From Lachnospiraceae bacterium (GTDB lineage Bacteria; Bacillota; Clostridia; Lachnospirales; Lachnospiraceae), in assembly GCA_014799465.1 (NCBI GenBank), contig JAAVHZ010000003.1, forward strand, positions 1 to 64,000: a stretch of 64,000 bases of DNA, read 5' to 3'. Of the stretch, positions 16,953 to 25,908 are shown one piece after another. A model generated the notes under the pieces. The model was given only the letters and a program-made list of their open reading frames with translations. It was not told the origin of the DNA and ran no database searches. Position 1 is the stretch's first letter. The number at the start of each line of letters is the position of its first letter. The position numbers and the translations under genes were made by a program.

Positions 16953-19562
16953 ATGGCAGAAACATCTGAAAATAAGCCAATTAAACATATTAGTATTGCT
17001 CTGCTGGCTCATGTTGATGCAGGAAAGACAACACTGTCTGAAAGTATACTTTACATAGGCGGAACTATAAGGAAGAAGGGCAGGGTTGACCATAAAGATA
17101 CATTTTTGGATAATTTTCAGTTAGAAAAGGAGAGGGGAATTACAATCTTCTCAAAACAGGCAATTGTAAAATACAAAGATTTGGATATTGACCTTCTGGA
17201 TACACCGGGTCATGTGGACTTTTCTACAGAAATGGAACGTACACTTAATATACTGGATTATGCCATTCTTGTAGTAAGTGGTACAGATGGTGTTCAGGGA
17301 CATACGGAGACTTTATGGAAACTTCTTGACATATACAATGTCCCAACATTTATATTTGTAAATAAGATGGATATGGCAGATGCAGACAAGGAACAGCTTA
17401 TAAAGAATATTAAAGAAAAGCTTGGTGATGGCTGCATTGATTTTACGGACAGAGATTATCTGGATGAAAACGTCGCAATGTGTGACGAAAATATTCTGGA
17501 TAAATATCTGGAAACGGGAAGTATTGAAAAACAGGATATTGCAGAACTTGTAAGGGAAAGGAAAGTATTTCCCTGTTTTTTTGGTTCTGCACTTAAAATG
17601 CAGGGTGTAGAAGAATTTCTGGACGGAATAAATGATTATACATTATCAAAAAAATATGGCAATGATTTTGGAGCAAGAGTATACAAAATAGCCCGTGATG
17701 AACAGGGGACAAGGCTTACGTATATGAAGATTACGGGAGGATGCCTTAAAGTCAGGGAGGAACTGGCATATAAAGCTGGTGACAATGAGTATAGTGAAAA
17801 GATTAATCAAATACGCATATATTCCGGCAGCAGATATGATTCACCTGATGAAATACATGCAGGTGCAGTATGTGCTGTTGCAGGGCTTACAGGTACTTTT
17901 GCAGGTCAGGGATTAGGAACAGAGTCTGGCAATAATATGACATTTATGCAGCCTGTTCTTAATTACAGTGTTACCGCAAAAGAAAACAATGATATGCATG
18001 GATTTTACCTGAAATTAAAGCAGCTTGAGGAGGAAGAACCGCAGCTTCATGTTTCGTGGAGCGAAAAACTTCAGGAGATACACATTCAGTTGATGGGTGA
18101 AGTTCAGACACAGGTGATGAAAAGACTTATACTTGACAGATATGGTATAGATGCAGAGTTCGGTATTGGCAATATAGTATATAAAGAAACCATAGAAAAT
18201 GCTGTGGAGGGTGTAGGGCATTTTGAACCTTTAAGGCATTATGCAGAGGTACATCTTCTTATGGAACCTTTAGACAGGGGACAGGGGATTATTATAAGCA
18301 GTGACTGTAGTGAAGATGTATTGGATAAGAACTGGCAGCGACTTATACTTACACATATTAGTGAGAGGGAACACCCGGGAGTACTGACAGGTTCTGCAAT
18401 AACTGATATAAGGATTACTTTAGTATCGGGAAAATCACATTTAAAGCATACAGAGGGAGGAGATTTCAGACAGGCAACCTATAGGGCAGTAAGACAAGGA
18501 CTGAAATCGGCAAAGAGCATATTATTGGAACCATATTACAACTTTACATTAGAAATTCCGGCAGATAATGTGGGAAGGGCTATGACAGATATTCAGAATA
18601 TGTGTGGCACATTTAATCCTCCTGATATTAACGGAGAATATGCCGTTATGAAAGGAAGAATTCCTGCATCAACAGTACAGGGATATGTGTCGGATGTCAA
18701 TTCGTATACAAAAGGGAAAGGAAGGCTTTTACTTCAGTATGGAGGTTATGACAAATGCCATAATCAGGATGAAGTAGTGGAGAAGTCAGGCTATGACAGT
18801 GAAAATGATGTGGAGAACCCTACCGGTTCGGTATTCTGTTCTCATGGTTCAGGATATAATGTTCCATGGAATGAGGTAAAGGAACATATGCATCTTCCCG
18901 GAATATTTTCGGACAGACAGACCGTGCCAATAAAAGAAACACCACAAACGAGTTATTCTGCTTCTATAGAGGATGATAAAGAGTTGCAGGAGATATTTGA
19001 AAGGACTTTCGGACCTGTAAAAACAAGACTTAACAGTTCCACAGATATGTTTGGATATGAGAATAAAGTGCATAAGGAATATAAGCCTGTATATCAGGAA
19101 AAGCGGCAGGAATATCTTTTGGTTGACGGTTACAATATTATATTTTCATGGGATGAACTAAAAGAACTTTCTGATTCTAATCTTGAAGCCGCCCGTTACA
19201 GTCTGATGGATATATTATGTAATTATCAGGGCTTTAAACAGTGTACAGTTATTCTTGTGTTTGATGCATATAAGGTAAAGGGAAATGTGGGAGAAGTGCA
19301 GAAATATAATAATATTTATGTTGTATATACAAAAGAAGCAGAGACTGCCGATATGTATATAGAAAAAGCCGTACATGAAATGAATAAGAAATATAATGTT
19401 ACAGTTGCTACATCAGATGGTCTTGAACAGCTTATAATAATGGGTCAGGGGGCAAGACGTATATCAGCAAGGGAATTTAAGGAAGAGATTGAGCTTGTAA
19501 ATAAAAATATACGTGAAGAATATCTGGACAAATCCAAAGGTTCGGGAAACTTTGTTTTATAG
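16953..19562 (+). CDS. TetM/EF-G-like ribosomal GTPase fused to a Rae1/YacP-type NYN nuclease
   Basis: The 869-residue product joins two ribosome-acting modules. Residues 1 to about 640 have the tetracycline-resistance ribosomal protection (TetM/EF-G-like) layout, with GTPase motifs AHVDAGKTT (19-27), RGITI (61-65), DTPGH (83-87) and NKMD (137-140). After a linker with little similarity (about 640-718), residues 719-860 match NYN/YacP proteins of the Rae1 type, which cut mRNA in the ribosomal A site: LLVDGYN (D725), VFDA, TKEAETAD, ATSDGLEQ and GQGARRISAREF. Classical TetM ends near residue 640. The gene stands alone, ahead of pflB. A ribosome-rescue or A-site cleavage role is inferred; tetracycline resistance is possible but not shown. 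Confidence 0.85.
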   Translation: MAETSENKPIKHISIALLAHVDAGKTTLSESILYIGGTIRKKGRVDHKDTFLDNFQLEKERGITIFSKQAIVKYKDLDIDLLDTPGHVDFSTEMERTLNILDYAILVVSGTDGVQGHTETLWKLLDIYNVPTFIFVNKMDMADADKEQLIKNIKEKLGDGCIDFTDRDYLDENVAMCDENILDKYLETGSIEKQDIAELVRERKVFPCFFGSALKMQGVEEFLDGINDYTLSKKYGNDFGARVYKIARDEQGTRLTYMKITGGCLKVREELAYKAGDNEYSEKINQIRIYSGSRYDSPDEIHAGAVCAVAGLTGTFAGQGLGTESGNNMTFMQPVLNYSVTAKENNDMHGFYLKLKQLEEEEPQLHVSWSEKLQEIHIQLMGEVQTQVMKRLILDRYGIDAEFGIGNIVYKETIENAVEGVGHFEPLRHYAEVHLLMEPLDRGQGIIISSDCSEDVLDKNWQRLILTHISEREHPGVLTGSAITDIRITLVSGKSHLKHTEGGDFRQATYRAVRQGLKSAKSILLEPYYNFTLEIPADNVGRAMTDIQNMCGTFNPPDINGEYAVMKGRIPASTVQGYVSDVNSYTKGKGRLLLQYGGYDKCHNQDEVVEKSGYDSENDVENPTGSVFCSHGSGYNVPWNEVKEHMHLPGIFSDRQTVPIKETPQTSYSASIEDDKELQEIFERTFGPVKTRLNSSTDMFGYENKVHKEYKPVYQEKRQEYLLVDGYNIIFSWDELKELSDSNLEAARYSLMDILCNYQGFKQCTVILVFDAYKVKGNVGEVQKYNNIYVVYTKEAETADMYIEKAVHEMNKKYNVTVATSDGLEQLIIMGQGARRISAREFKEEIELVNKNIREEYLDKSKGSGNFVL

Positions 19563-19578
19563 TTTCCAAAAATTATCT

Positions 19579-19607
19579 TTGACATTTCACAAATGAATAT
19601 GTATAAT
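19579..19607 (+). promoter_or_regulatory. pflB promoter
   Basis: TTGACA and TATAAT, both perfect consensus, are separated by 17 bp. Transcription should begin near 19614, directly ahead of the ZTP aptamer. Confidence 0.88.
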
Positions 19608-19614
19608 GCAATTG

Positions 19615-19690
19615 GTTATATGACTGACGGAAGTGGAAATAACCACATGGAGTATAACTGAGTATAATGCCGACCGTCTGGGCTGTTAAA
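19615..19690 (+). promoter_or_regulatory. ZTP (pfl motif) riboswitch
   Basis: The 5' leader of pflB has the conserved ZTP/ZMP aptamer layout. A GACTGACGG opening leads into a stem (GTGGAAATAACCAC), then a GGAGTATAA joining region and the diagnostic 3' pseudoknot half CCGACCGTCTGGGC (19670-19683). The ligand signals low 10-formyl-tetrahydrofolate. Downstream, AAAGGAGC (19688-19695) can pair with GCTTCTTT (19707-19714), a possible expression platform, though no clear U-tract follows. Turning on pyruvate formate-lyase would supply formate for one-carbon metabolism. Confidence 0.85.
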
Positions 19691-19760
19691 GGAGCTTGGA
19701 TTGCTGGCTTCTTTGTTCCTATCAATAGTTAAAGCATTTACAACAGTATGGAGGAAATTT

Positions 19761-21989
19761 ATGCGAAATGAATGGAGAAACTTTAATGGCGGAGCATGGG
19801 AAAAAGAAATAAACGTAAGGGATTTTATTCAGAAAAATTACACTCCTTATATGGGTGACGATTCATTTTTGGAAGGACCTACACAGGATACTCTTGATTT
19901 GTGGGAGCAGGTCTTAGAACTGTCTAAGCAGGAAAGAGAGGCCGGAGGGGTTTTTGATATGGATACAAAGGTGATATCTACCATAACATCCCATAAGGCA
20001 GGATATTTAGATAAATCAAAGGAAAAAATAGTAGGTTTTCAGACAGAAAAACCATTTAAACGTTCTTTACAGCCTTACGGCGGTATAAGGATGGCAATAA
20101 AAGCATGTCAGGATAATGGGTATGAGGTTGACCCGGAGGTTGTGGAATACTTTACAACTCACAGAAAGACACATAATGAGGGTGTATTTGATGCATACAC
20201 ACCTGAAATGAGAAAATGCAGAAGTAATCATATTATTACCGGACTGCCAGATGCATATGGAAGAGGAAGGATAATAGGTGATTACAGAAGGGCGGCATTA
20301 TATGGTGTGGACCGCCTTATAGAAGATAAAGAAGAACAGAAGGCTTCTACAAGAACTATAATGTACTCTGATGTTATAAGAGAACGTGAGGAATTGTCAG
20401 AGCAGATAAAAGCACTTAAGATGCTTAAAGGTCTTGCTGAAATATATGGCTGCGATATATCTAAGCCTGCCACAAATGTGCAGGAAGCAACACAGGCAGT
20501 ATATTTCTCATATCTTGCGGCAGTTAAGGAGCAGAATGGTGCTGCAATGTCGCTTGGACGTACCTCCACATTCCTTGATATATATGCACAAAGAGATTTG
20601 GAAGAGGGTACATTTACGGAAAAAGAGATTCAGGAGATTATTGACCAGTTCGTAATGAAACTGCGCTGTATTAAGTTTGCAAGGACTCCTGATTATAATA
20701 ATATATTTGCAGGCGACCCTACATGGGTAACGGAATCTATCGGTGGTGTAGGCATAGACGGACGACCGATGGTAACAAAGATGTCATACAGATACCTTAA
20801 TACACTCAATAATATAGGAGCTGCACCGGAACCTAATATGACAGTTCTCTGGGCAAAAGGTCTTCCGGAAAATTGGAAGAAATTCTGTGCGAAAACATCG
20901 ATTAAACATTCAGCCATTCAGTATGAGAATGATGACCTTATGAGAGTAACACATGGGGATGATTATGGTATTGCATGCTGTGTATCATCAATGAGAATCG
21001 GTAAAGAGATGCAGTTCTTCGGTGCAAGGGCAAATCTTGCAAAATGCCTTCTTTATGCTATTAACGGAGGTGTGGACGAGGTATCAGGCGAACAGGTGGG
21101 ACCTAAGTACAGACCTGTAACTTCAGAATATCTTGATTTTGATGAGGTATGGGATAAATATAAAGATATGATGAAATGGCTGGCAAGTGTATACGTGAAC
21201 ACTTTAAATATAATTCATTATATGCATGACAAATATAGTTATGAGCGTTTGCAGATGGCACTTCATGATAAGAATGTAAGAAGATGGTTTGCAACAGGAA
21301 TAGCAGGAATGTCAGTTGTGGCAGATTCGCTTTCTGCTATTAAGTATGCTAAGGTTAAAGCTATCCGTAATGAAAATGGATTAATAGTAGATTATCAGGT
21401 AGAGGGCGATTTCCCTAAATATGGAAATGATGATGACAGGGTAGATGAGTTAGCAAAAGAAGTGCTTCATACATTTATGCAGTATGTGCGTGGAAACCAC
21501 ACCTACAGAGGCGGTATCCAGACCACATCCATACTGACTATCACTTCTAATGTGACATATGGTAAAAATACAGGTTCAACTCCTGACGGAAGAAAGGCAG
21601 GAGAGGCATTTGCACCGGGGGCAAATCCTATGCATGGACGTGATACCAATGGAGCCATAGCATCCCTTGCATCAGTATCAAAGCTTCCGTTCTCTGATGC
21701 ACAGGACGGAATATCAAATACATTTTCAATAGTTCCTGATGCATTAGGAAAAGATGAGGAATCGTCAGAAAATAATCTGGTAGCATTGCTTGACGGTTAT
21801 ACAGCTAAAGGCGGTCATCATCTTAATGTAAATGTATTTAATAAGGAGACACTGCTTGATGCACAGAAGCATCCTGAAAAATATCCGCAGCTTACAATCA
21901 GGGTATCAGGATATGCGGTAAACTTCATTAAGCTTACAAAAGAGCAGCAGGATGAAGTAATAGCAAGGACTTTCCATGAGAGAATGTAA
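19761..21989 (+). CDS. pflB: Formate C-acetyltransferase (pyruvate formate-lyase)
   Basis: This glycyl-radical enzyme converts pyruvate and CoA to acetyl-CoA and formate. From ATG 19761 (GGAGGA 5 nt upstream) the product has 742 residues, the normal length; the longer frame to 19701 runs through the riboswitch leader and is not coding. The paired catalytic cysteines are in GIACCVSSM and the radical glycine in RVSGYAVNF near the C-terminus. The gene follows a consensus promoter and a ZTP riboswitch, and it precedes a small zinc-ribbon gene and pflA. It is central to fermentative ATP production and to formate supply for purine synthesis. Confidence 0.97.
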   Translation: MRNEWRNFNGGAWEKEINVRDFIQKNYTPYMGDDSFLEGPTQDTLDLWEQVLELSKQEREAGGVFDMDTKVISTITSHKAGYLDKSKEKIVGFQTEKPFKRSLQPYGGIRMAIKACQDNGYEVDPEVVEYFTTHRKTHNEGVFDAYTPEMRKCRSNHIITGLPDAYGRGRIIGDYRRAALYGVDRLIEDKEEQKASTRTIMYSDVIREREELSEQIKALKMLKGLAEIYGCDISKPATNVQEATQAVYFSYLAAVKEQNGAAMSLGRTSTFLDIYAQRDLEEGTFTEKEIQEIIDQFVMKLRCIKFARTPDYNNIFAGDPTWVTESIGGVGIDGRPMVTKMSYRYLNTLNNIGAAPEPNMTVLWAKGLPENWKKFCAKTSIKHSAIQYENDDLMRVTHGDDYGIACCVSSMRIGKEMQFFGARANLAKCLLYAINGGVDEVSGEQVGPKYRPVTSEYLDFDEVWDKYKDMMKWLASVYVNTLNIIHYMHDKYSYERLQMALHDKNVRRWFATGIAGMSVVADSLSAIKYAKVKAIRNENGLIVDYQVEGDFPKYGNDDDRVDELAKEVLHTFMQYVRGNHTYRGGIQTTSILTITSNVTYGKNTGSTPDGRKAGEAFAPGANPMHGRDTNGAIASLASVSKLPFSDAQDGISNTFSIVPDALGKDEESSENNLVALLDGYTAKGGHHLNVNVFNKETLLDAQKHPEKYPQLTIRVSGYAVNFIKLTKEQQDEVIARTFHERM

Positions 21990-22008
21990 TAAATTAAGAT
22001 AAATATAG

Positions 22009-22055
22009 TCCGGGTATTGTATGTTGAAAGCGTAAATACCCGGATTTGTTTTTTC
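22009..22055 (+). terminator. Intrinsic terminator after pflB
   Basis: TCCGGGTATT pairs with AATACCCGGA (10 bp, 16-nt loop), followed by TTTGTTTTTT. It would cut pflB off from pflA, which suggests that the activase is made at a lower level by read-through or from its own promoter. Confidence 0.85.
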
Positions 22056-22134
22056 AGATAATCAGCCGGGGTGATGCAGGATAATGAACTTCACAATTAT
22101 GATTAATAATATTAGCCAAAGGAGGTAAGGTATT

Positions 22135-22329
22135 ATGGAATGTATTAAGTGTAATACTAATATGAAAAGTGTAACTATGTATGGAGGAGTAATGCCTGTT
22201 TATTTAGAATTTAAGAAAAAGGGTATACTGGAAACAGAAAAACGAAGTATGGTTGAATGTTATGTTTGCCCGCAGTGTGGATATATTGAGTTGAAAGCAA
22301 AAAATCCTGAAGTGTTCAAGGAGATTTAA
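22135..22329 (+). CDS. Small zinc-ribbon protein
   Basis: The 64-residue product has two CxxC pairs (MECIKCN at the N-terminus and YVCPQCGYIE near residue 46) that would hold one zinc ion. AAAGGAGG lies just before the ATG, so it is well translated. It stands between pflB and pflA in the same orientation. Similar nucleic-acid-inspired small ribbons are widespread in Clostridia, but I cannot assign a function. Its place suggests a link to pyruvate formate-lyase expression or activation, which is untested. Confidence 0.7.
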   Translation: MECIKCNTNMKSVTMYGGVMPVYLEFKKKGILETEKRSMVECYVCPQCGYIELKAKNPEVFKEI

Positions 22330-22371
22330 TTTAAATATAGAAAATATCAGATATAGAAGGAGTAATCATTT

Positions 22372-23124
22372 ATGAAAGGGAAGATACATTCGGTAGAAAG
22401 CTTTGGGACAGTAGATGGTCCGGGAGTACGTTATGTAGTATTTTTTCAGGGATGTCCGATGAGATGCAGGTATTGTCACAATCCGGACACATGGGAAATA
22501 TCAAACGGTAAAGAAATGGAAACTGGTGATATTATAAATAATATATTGAGAAATAAAGAGTTCTATGCTTCGGGCGGAATAACAGCTACCGGAGGCGAAC
22601 CTATGGTTCAAATGGATTTTCTTACAGAGCTATTCGTAAAAGCAAAGGAAAATGGCATATCCACATGTCTTGATACATCCGGGGTAATGTTTAATGATAA
22701 TGATATGGCACAGATGGATAAAACGAATCGTCTTATGCAGGTCACAGACCTTGTGATGCTTGATATTAAACATATGGATGAAGAAGAACATATAAAACTT
22801 ACCGGACAATCCGGACATAATATACGTTCTTTTGCAAAATATCTTTCAAAAATCGGAAAACCTGTCTGGATAAGGCATGTGGTAGTACCGGGCATAACAT
22901 ATGATAAAAAGGAACTCGAAAATCTGGCACGGTTTGTAAAGACATTGTCTAATGTGGAGAAAGTGGAAGTTTTGCCATATCATTCAATGGGAAGGGTGAA
23001 ATATGATAATATGGGGATTGAATACAGCCTTAAAGATACACCACAGCTTACAAAGGAAGAAAAAGAAAACGCAAATAATATTATTAAAAGCATCTTAGAA
23101 GATGGAGAAGTTAATATTGTTTGA
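22372..23124 (+). CDS. pflA: Pyruvate formate-lyase activating enzyme
   Basis: This radical SAM enzyme abstracts a hydrogen from PflB glycine to make the catalytic radical. The 250-residue product begins MKGKIHSVESFGTVDGPG, typical of PflA, with the cluster motif CPMRCRYC near residues 28-35 (CxxxCxxC) and the SAM-binding ATGGEPM region. A GAAGGAG site precedes the ATG. Its length is usual. It is the last gene of the pfl cluster and is followed by a hairpin shared with the convergent folB-folK gene. Confidence 0.95.
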   Translation: MKGKIHSVESFGTVDGPGVRYVVFFQGCPMRCRYCHNPDTWEISNGKEMETGDIINNILRNKEFYASGGITATGGEPMVQMDFLTELFVKAKENGISTCLDTSGVMFNDNDMAQMDKTNRLMQVTDLVMLDIKHMDEEEHIKLTGQSGHNIRSFAKYLSKIGKPVWIRHVVVPGITYDKKELENLARFVKTLSNVEKVEVLPYHSMGRVKYDNMGIEYSLKDTPQLTKEEKENANNIIKSILEDGEVNIV

Positions 23125-23155
23125 AGCTTTATATAAATACTAAAATGAACTTATT

Positions 23156-23190
23156 AAGAGAGTAGGCAATGCCCACTCTCTTTAATATTT
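23156..23190. terminator. Hairpin between convergent pflA and folB-folK
   Basis: AAGAGAGT pairs with ACTCTCTT around an 11-nt loop. The downstream U-tract on the plus strand is weak (TAATATTTG), so this is a moderate terminator that may serve both directions. Confidence 0.6.
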
Positions 23191-23193
23191 GAT

Positions 23194-24003
23194 TTACTTA
23201 TTATCTGTCATATCTTTAATTCTCAGTTTATAAAGAGGATGTACCGCATTTGGTGCAATTTGGCATAGTGGTTTAAGTACAAAATCTCTTTTATGCATTT
23301 CAGGATGTGGAATAATAAGGTCATCACTATCAAGTATAATGTCATCATATAACAGAATATCAAGGTCTAATGTACGTGGTCCCCAATGGATTTCACGGAT
23401 TCGGTTTGCATCTGATTCAAGATGCTGTAGAAATGCAAGAAGTTCATTGGGGTTGTAAAGAGTTTGAATCATTATACATCCGTTTAGAAAGTCATCCTGT
23501 TCCACAGGTCCGTATGGTTCGGTAATGATAAAGTCTGATATTTTTAAAAGCCGGCAGTTCACATCATTTTTAATAGAAGAAACAGCATTTTCAAGATATC
23601 CGAGTTTGTCGCCCATATTAGAGCCAAGGGCGATATATGCCGTATGCCATTTACGGCTGATTTCTACAGAAACATAATCCACAGGAAGTCCGATAGGTGC
23701 CCATGGCTTTTTGATTTCAAGAGTGATTGCAAGAAGTTTATCAAAATGTGCAAAAAGAGCAAGAATCAGATGTTCTGCTGCAGCTTCAAGAAGTTTAAAT
23801 GTATGGGCTTTCATATAATCGTTTATAAAACTGCATACAGACGCATAGTTTACGGATATTTCGAGAGAATCAGTAATACCCGCTTTTCTTGTATCCAGGT
23901 TAAGTGATGCAGATACAAGAAATTTTTGTCCAAGAATGTTTTCTTCTTTATATACACCATGGTTGCAGAAAATTTCAAGATTTTTTATTATTATTTTATC
24001 CAT
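23194..24003 (-). CDS. folK: Bifunctional dihydroneopterin aldolase / HPPK (FolB-FolK fusion)
   Basis: The 269-residue product joins two consecutive folate enzymes. Residues 1 to about 117 are dihydroneopterin aldolase (begins DKIIIKNLEIFCNHGVY, with the active-site region KKPWAPIGLPVDYVSVEI). Residues 119-269 are 6-hydroxymethyl-7,8-dihydropterin pyrophosphokinase (ALGSNMGDK and the signature WGPRTLDLDILLYDD). Such fusions are known in Firmicutes. There is no other fol gene adjacent. Folate supply connects loosely with the ZTP-controlled pfl genes that lie convergent to it. The start ATG at 24003 has AGGAGGACTAC just upstream. Confidence 0.95.
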   Translation of the reverse strand: MDKIIIKNLEIFCNHGVYKEENILGQKFLVSASLNLDTRKAGITDSLEISVNYASVCSFINDYMKAHTFKLLEAAAEHLILALFAHFDKLLAITLEIKKPWAPIGLPVDYVSVEISRKWHTAYIALGSNMGDKLGYLENAVSSIKNDVNCRLLKISDFIITEPYGPVEQDDFLNGCIMIQTLYNPNELLAFLQHLESDANRIREIHWGPRTLDLDILLYDDIILDSDDLIIPHPEMHKRDFVLKPLCQIAPNAVHPLYKLRIKDMTDNK

Positions 24004-24086
24004 TGTAGTCCTCCGGTTGTTGGCTAATATAATATTTCAGACTAATAGTACATCACATTTTTTATATTTGCAAGGGACAATCAGGA

Positions 24087-24115
24087 TTGAAATATGGAAA
24101 TTATTAAGGTATAAT
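24087..24115 (+). promoter_or_regulatory. Promoter of FN3 protein gene A
   Basis: TTGAAA and TATAAT are separated by 17 bp, 47 bp before the start codon. Paralogue B has a quite different upstream region. Confidence 0.7.
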
Positions 24116-24162
24116 ATATATCGTAACAAAAGAGGTACAAAATGTGAAAAGGAGATTAAATT

Positions 24163-25416
24163 ATGAACATTTCAAAACGAATTAGTAAAATGCTTTTTTT
24201 TGTGGTAATTGCATTTGTAATGACATTTACATTAACAACTGCTGTCAAGGCTGCACCATCAAAGGTAACAGGTCTGAAACAAACGGATCATGGTACAAAT
24301 AGTATTTCATTGGAGTGGAATGCATTACTTGATAATGGTATAAGATATGAAGTAGTGGTAAGTACTGATAAAAAGAACTGGGTAGTAAAAGAAGACAGAG
24401 CCTATAGTAATACAGAGTATGTACATAATTTAAATGCCGGAACTACATATTATGTAAAAGTACGTGGATACGTGGAAGAGTCATCAAAACAGTATGGTGA
24501 ATACTCTAATATTGTAACTTGTGTAACTTCACCAAACTCAAAACCGAAAAACTTAAAGAAAACAGATTCCACAACAAATTCAATAACGCTTAACTGGTCA
24601 AAAGTTCCGGGAGCGAACTGCTATGTAGTGGAATATAAGAAGTCTTCTGCTTCATATGATACAAAATATTCAAAGAAGGTTGTCACATCTACAAAAGTTA
24701 CTTTAACAAAATTATCAAAAAACACTGATTATAGAGTATATGTATATCCTGCAAGAAGAGCAGGCAGTAAAGGGTATGTAGCCGCAGCAAGCAGTGATTA
24801 TGAATATATAAGTGGTGTAGGTACGACACCTACACAGGTGAGCGGTGTACAAGTTCCATATTATTGGGACAGTATAGGAGAGATTAAAGTTGAATGTACA
24901 CCTAAAGAATCTGCAGACGGTTACCAGTATGAGGTATGGACAGCATATAAAAGCAAAGATACGAAAGTCACATCAACAACAGGAGGCAGTTATGGGTATC
25001 TAAAATCAACAGCTCTTAAGAAAAAGAATTTTTTCAAAGTAAGGGTTCGTGGCTATGCAGAAAATTCTAATGGTTCTAAAAAGTATGGTCAATGGTCTTC
25101 ATGGAAATATGTATGCCAACAGCCAAGAATGGTTAACATTTCCTGCATATCAAAAGGGATAAAGTATAGCTGGGATAAGATACAGGGGGCATATAAATAT
25201 GATTTGTATGTATCTTTAAAAAAGGACTCCGGTTATAAGAAGGCTGCCTCTGTTAAAAAGAGTAATTATACTTTGACAAAGTTTAATAAAAAGTCTTTAA
25301 AGAAAGGTAAGACATATTATGCATATGTAGTAGCATATAATAAAGTCGGCAAAAAGTTATATAGTGGCGAAGCAGGAGATGCAAACAGTTGTTGGTATAT
25401 TACATATAATAGGTAA
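24163..25416 (+). CDS. Secreted fibronectin type III repeat protein A
   Basis: The 417-residue product has a signal peptide (MNISKRISKMLFFVVIAFVMTFTLTTAVKA, cleavage near AVKA|AP) followed by at least three FN3-like modules. Module 1 starts near PSKVTGLKQT with AGTTYYVKVRGY, module 2 near SKPKNLKKTDSTTNSITLNW, and later modules end in GKTYYAYVVAY. It has no sortase motif or enzymatic domain. AAAAGGAG precedes the ATG. It is a tandem duplicate of the gene at 25909, nearly identical in the last 200 residues and more diverged in the first. It is probably a surface or matrix adhesin-like protein. Confidence 0.8.
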   Translation: MNISKRISKMLFFVVIAFVMTFTLTTAVKAAPSKVTGLKQTDHGTNSISLEWNALLDNGIRYEVVVSTDKKNWVVKEDRAYSNTEYVHNLNAGTTYYVKVRGYVEESSKQYGEYSNIVTCVTSPNSKPKNLKKTDSTTNSITLNWSKVPGANCYVVEYKKSSASYDTKYSKKVVTSTKVTLTKLSKNTDYRVYVYPARRAGSKGYVAAASSDYEYISGVGTTPTQVSGVQVPYYWDSIGEIKVECTPKESADGYQYEVWTAYKSKDTKVTSTTGGSYGYLKSTALKKKNFFKVRVRGYAENSNGSKKYGQWSSWKYVCQQPRMVNISCISKGIKYSWDKIQGAYKYDLYVSLKKDSGYKKAASVKKSNYTLTKFNKKSLKKGKTYYAYVVAYNKVGKKLYSGEAGDANSCWYITYNR

Positions 25417-25430
25417 AAAATAAATTTACT

Positions 25431-25461
25431 AAAGAGAGTGTGAAGATGCACTCTCTTTTTT
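25431..25461 (+). terminator. Intrinsic terminator after FN3 gene A
   Basis: AAAGAGAGTG pairs with CACTCTCTTT, followed by T6. It is the uninterrupted counterpart of the terminator after gene B, which carries a mobile element at the end of its T-run. Confidence 0.88.
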
Positions 25462-25527
25462 GTGCCATATCTTATTAGTATGATTGAGACATTAGATATA
25501 GTTTTTAAACTTGTGATAAGGTCAGAA
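25462..25527 (+). repeat. Duplicated intergenic segment, copy 1
   Basis: The segment from GTGCCATAT to GATAAGGTCAGAA recurs in similar form at 27291-27361 ahead of pheA. The second half (ATATAGTTTTTAAACTTGTG...) is almost identical in both. It shows that the duplication covered gene, terminator and downstream DNA. Confidence 0.7.
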
Positions 25528-25552
25528 TATTATTAGAATAGGAAGGATAATC

Positions 25553-25687
25553 GTGACAAAAATATTAATTGCAGAAGATGATAAAGAAATAAACCGTCTA
25601 TTAAGTGAATTTTTGAAAAATCAAGGATACGAAGTAATTTCGGTTTTCAATGGATTAGAGGCAAATTCTATTATATATGGACTGTGA
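25553..25687 (+). pseudogene. Truncated OmpR-type response regulator receiver domain
   Basis: GTG 25553, with GGAAGGA upstream, opens a 44-codon frame that reads like the start of a receiver domain (TKILIAEDDKEINRLLSEFL, then QGYEVISVFNGLEA). The paired acidic residues that bind Mg2+ are present, but the frame stops before the phospho-acceptor aspartate. No kinase or DNA-binding domain remains nearby. It is a remnant left between the two FN3 genes. Confidence 0.7.
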
Positions 25688-25809
25688 AAGTAAAATGGTG
25701 TTGGTAAACGGAAATATTCTGTTTCTTACATGAAAAGAATATGCAATATTAAATATTATGTTAAAAAATAAGTCAAAACTATTTTCAAAAGCATGACGAT
25801 GAGTAAAAT

Positions 25810-25864
25810 TTAACCATTCCTTAACCTTTCATTTTACACTTATTTAACCATACTGCATTATAGT
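25810..25864 (+). promoter_or_regulatory. Direct-repeat activator site and -10 of FN3 gene B
   Basis: TTAACC occurs at 25810 and 25821 (11-bp spacing) and again at 25844, with a related TTTACA at 25833, so the motifs fall at about 11-bp phasing. A TATAGT -10 lies at 25859-25864 with no good -35. This resembles Pho-box-like sites for OmpR-family activators. The regulator is unknown. Confidence 0.45.
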
Positions 25865-25908
25865 ATTAATGGTTAGAATATATAGAATATATAGGAGGAG
25901 ATTAAATT

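Noticed and set aside
16953..19562. Acquired tetracycline resistance gene tet(M)/tet(W)
   Set aside because: The sequence is clearly diverged from tet(M), lacks its attenuator leader, carries an extra nuclease domain and has the base composition of its neighbours. No mobile element surrounds it.
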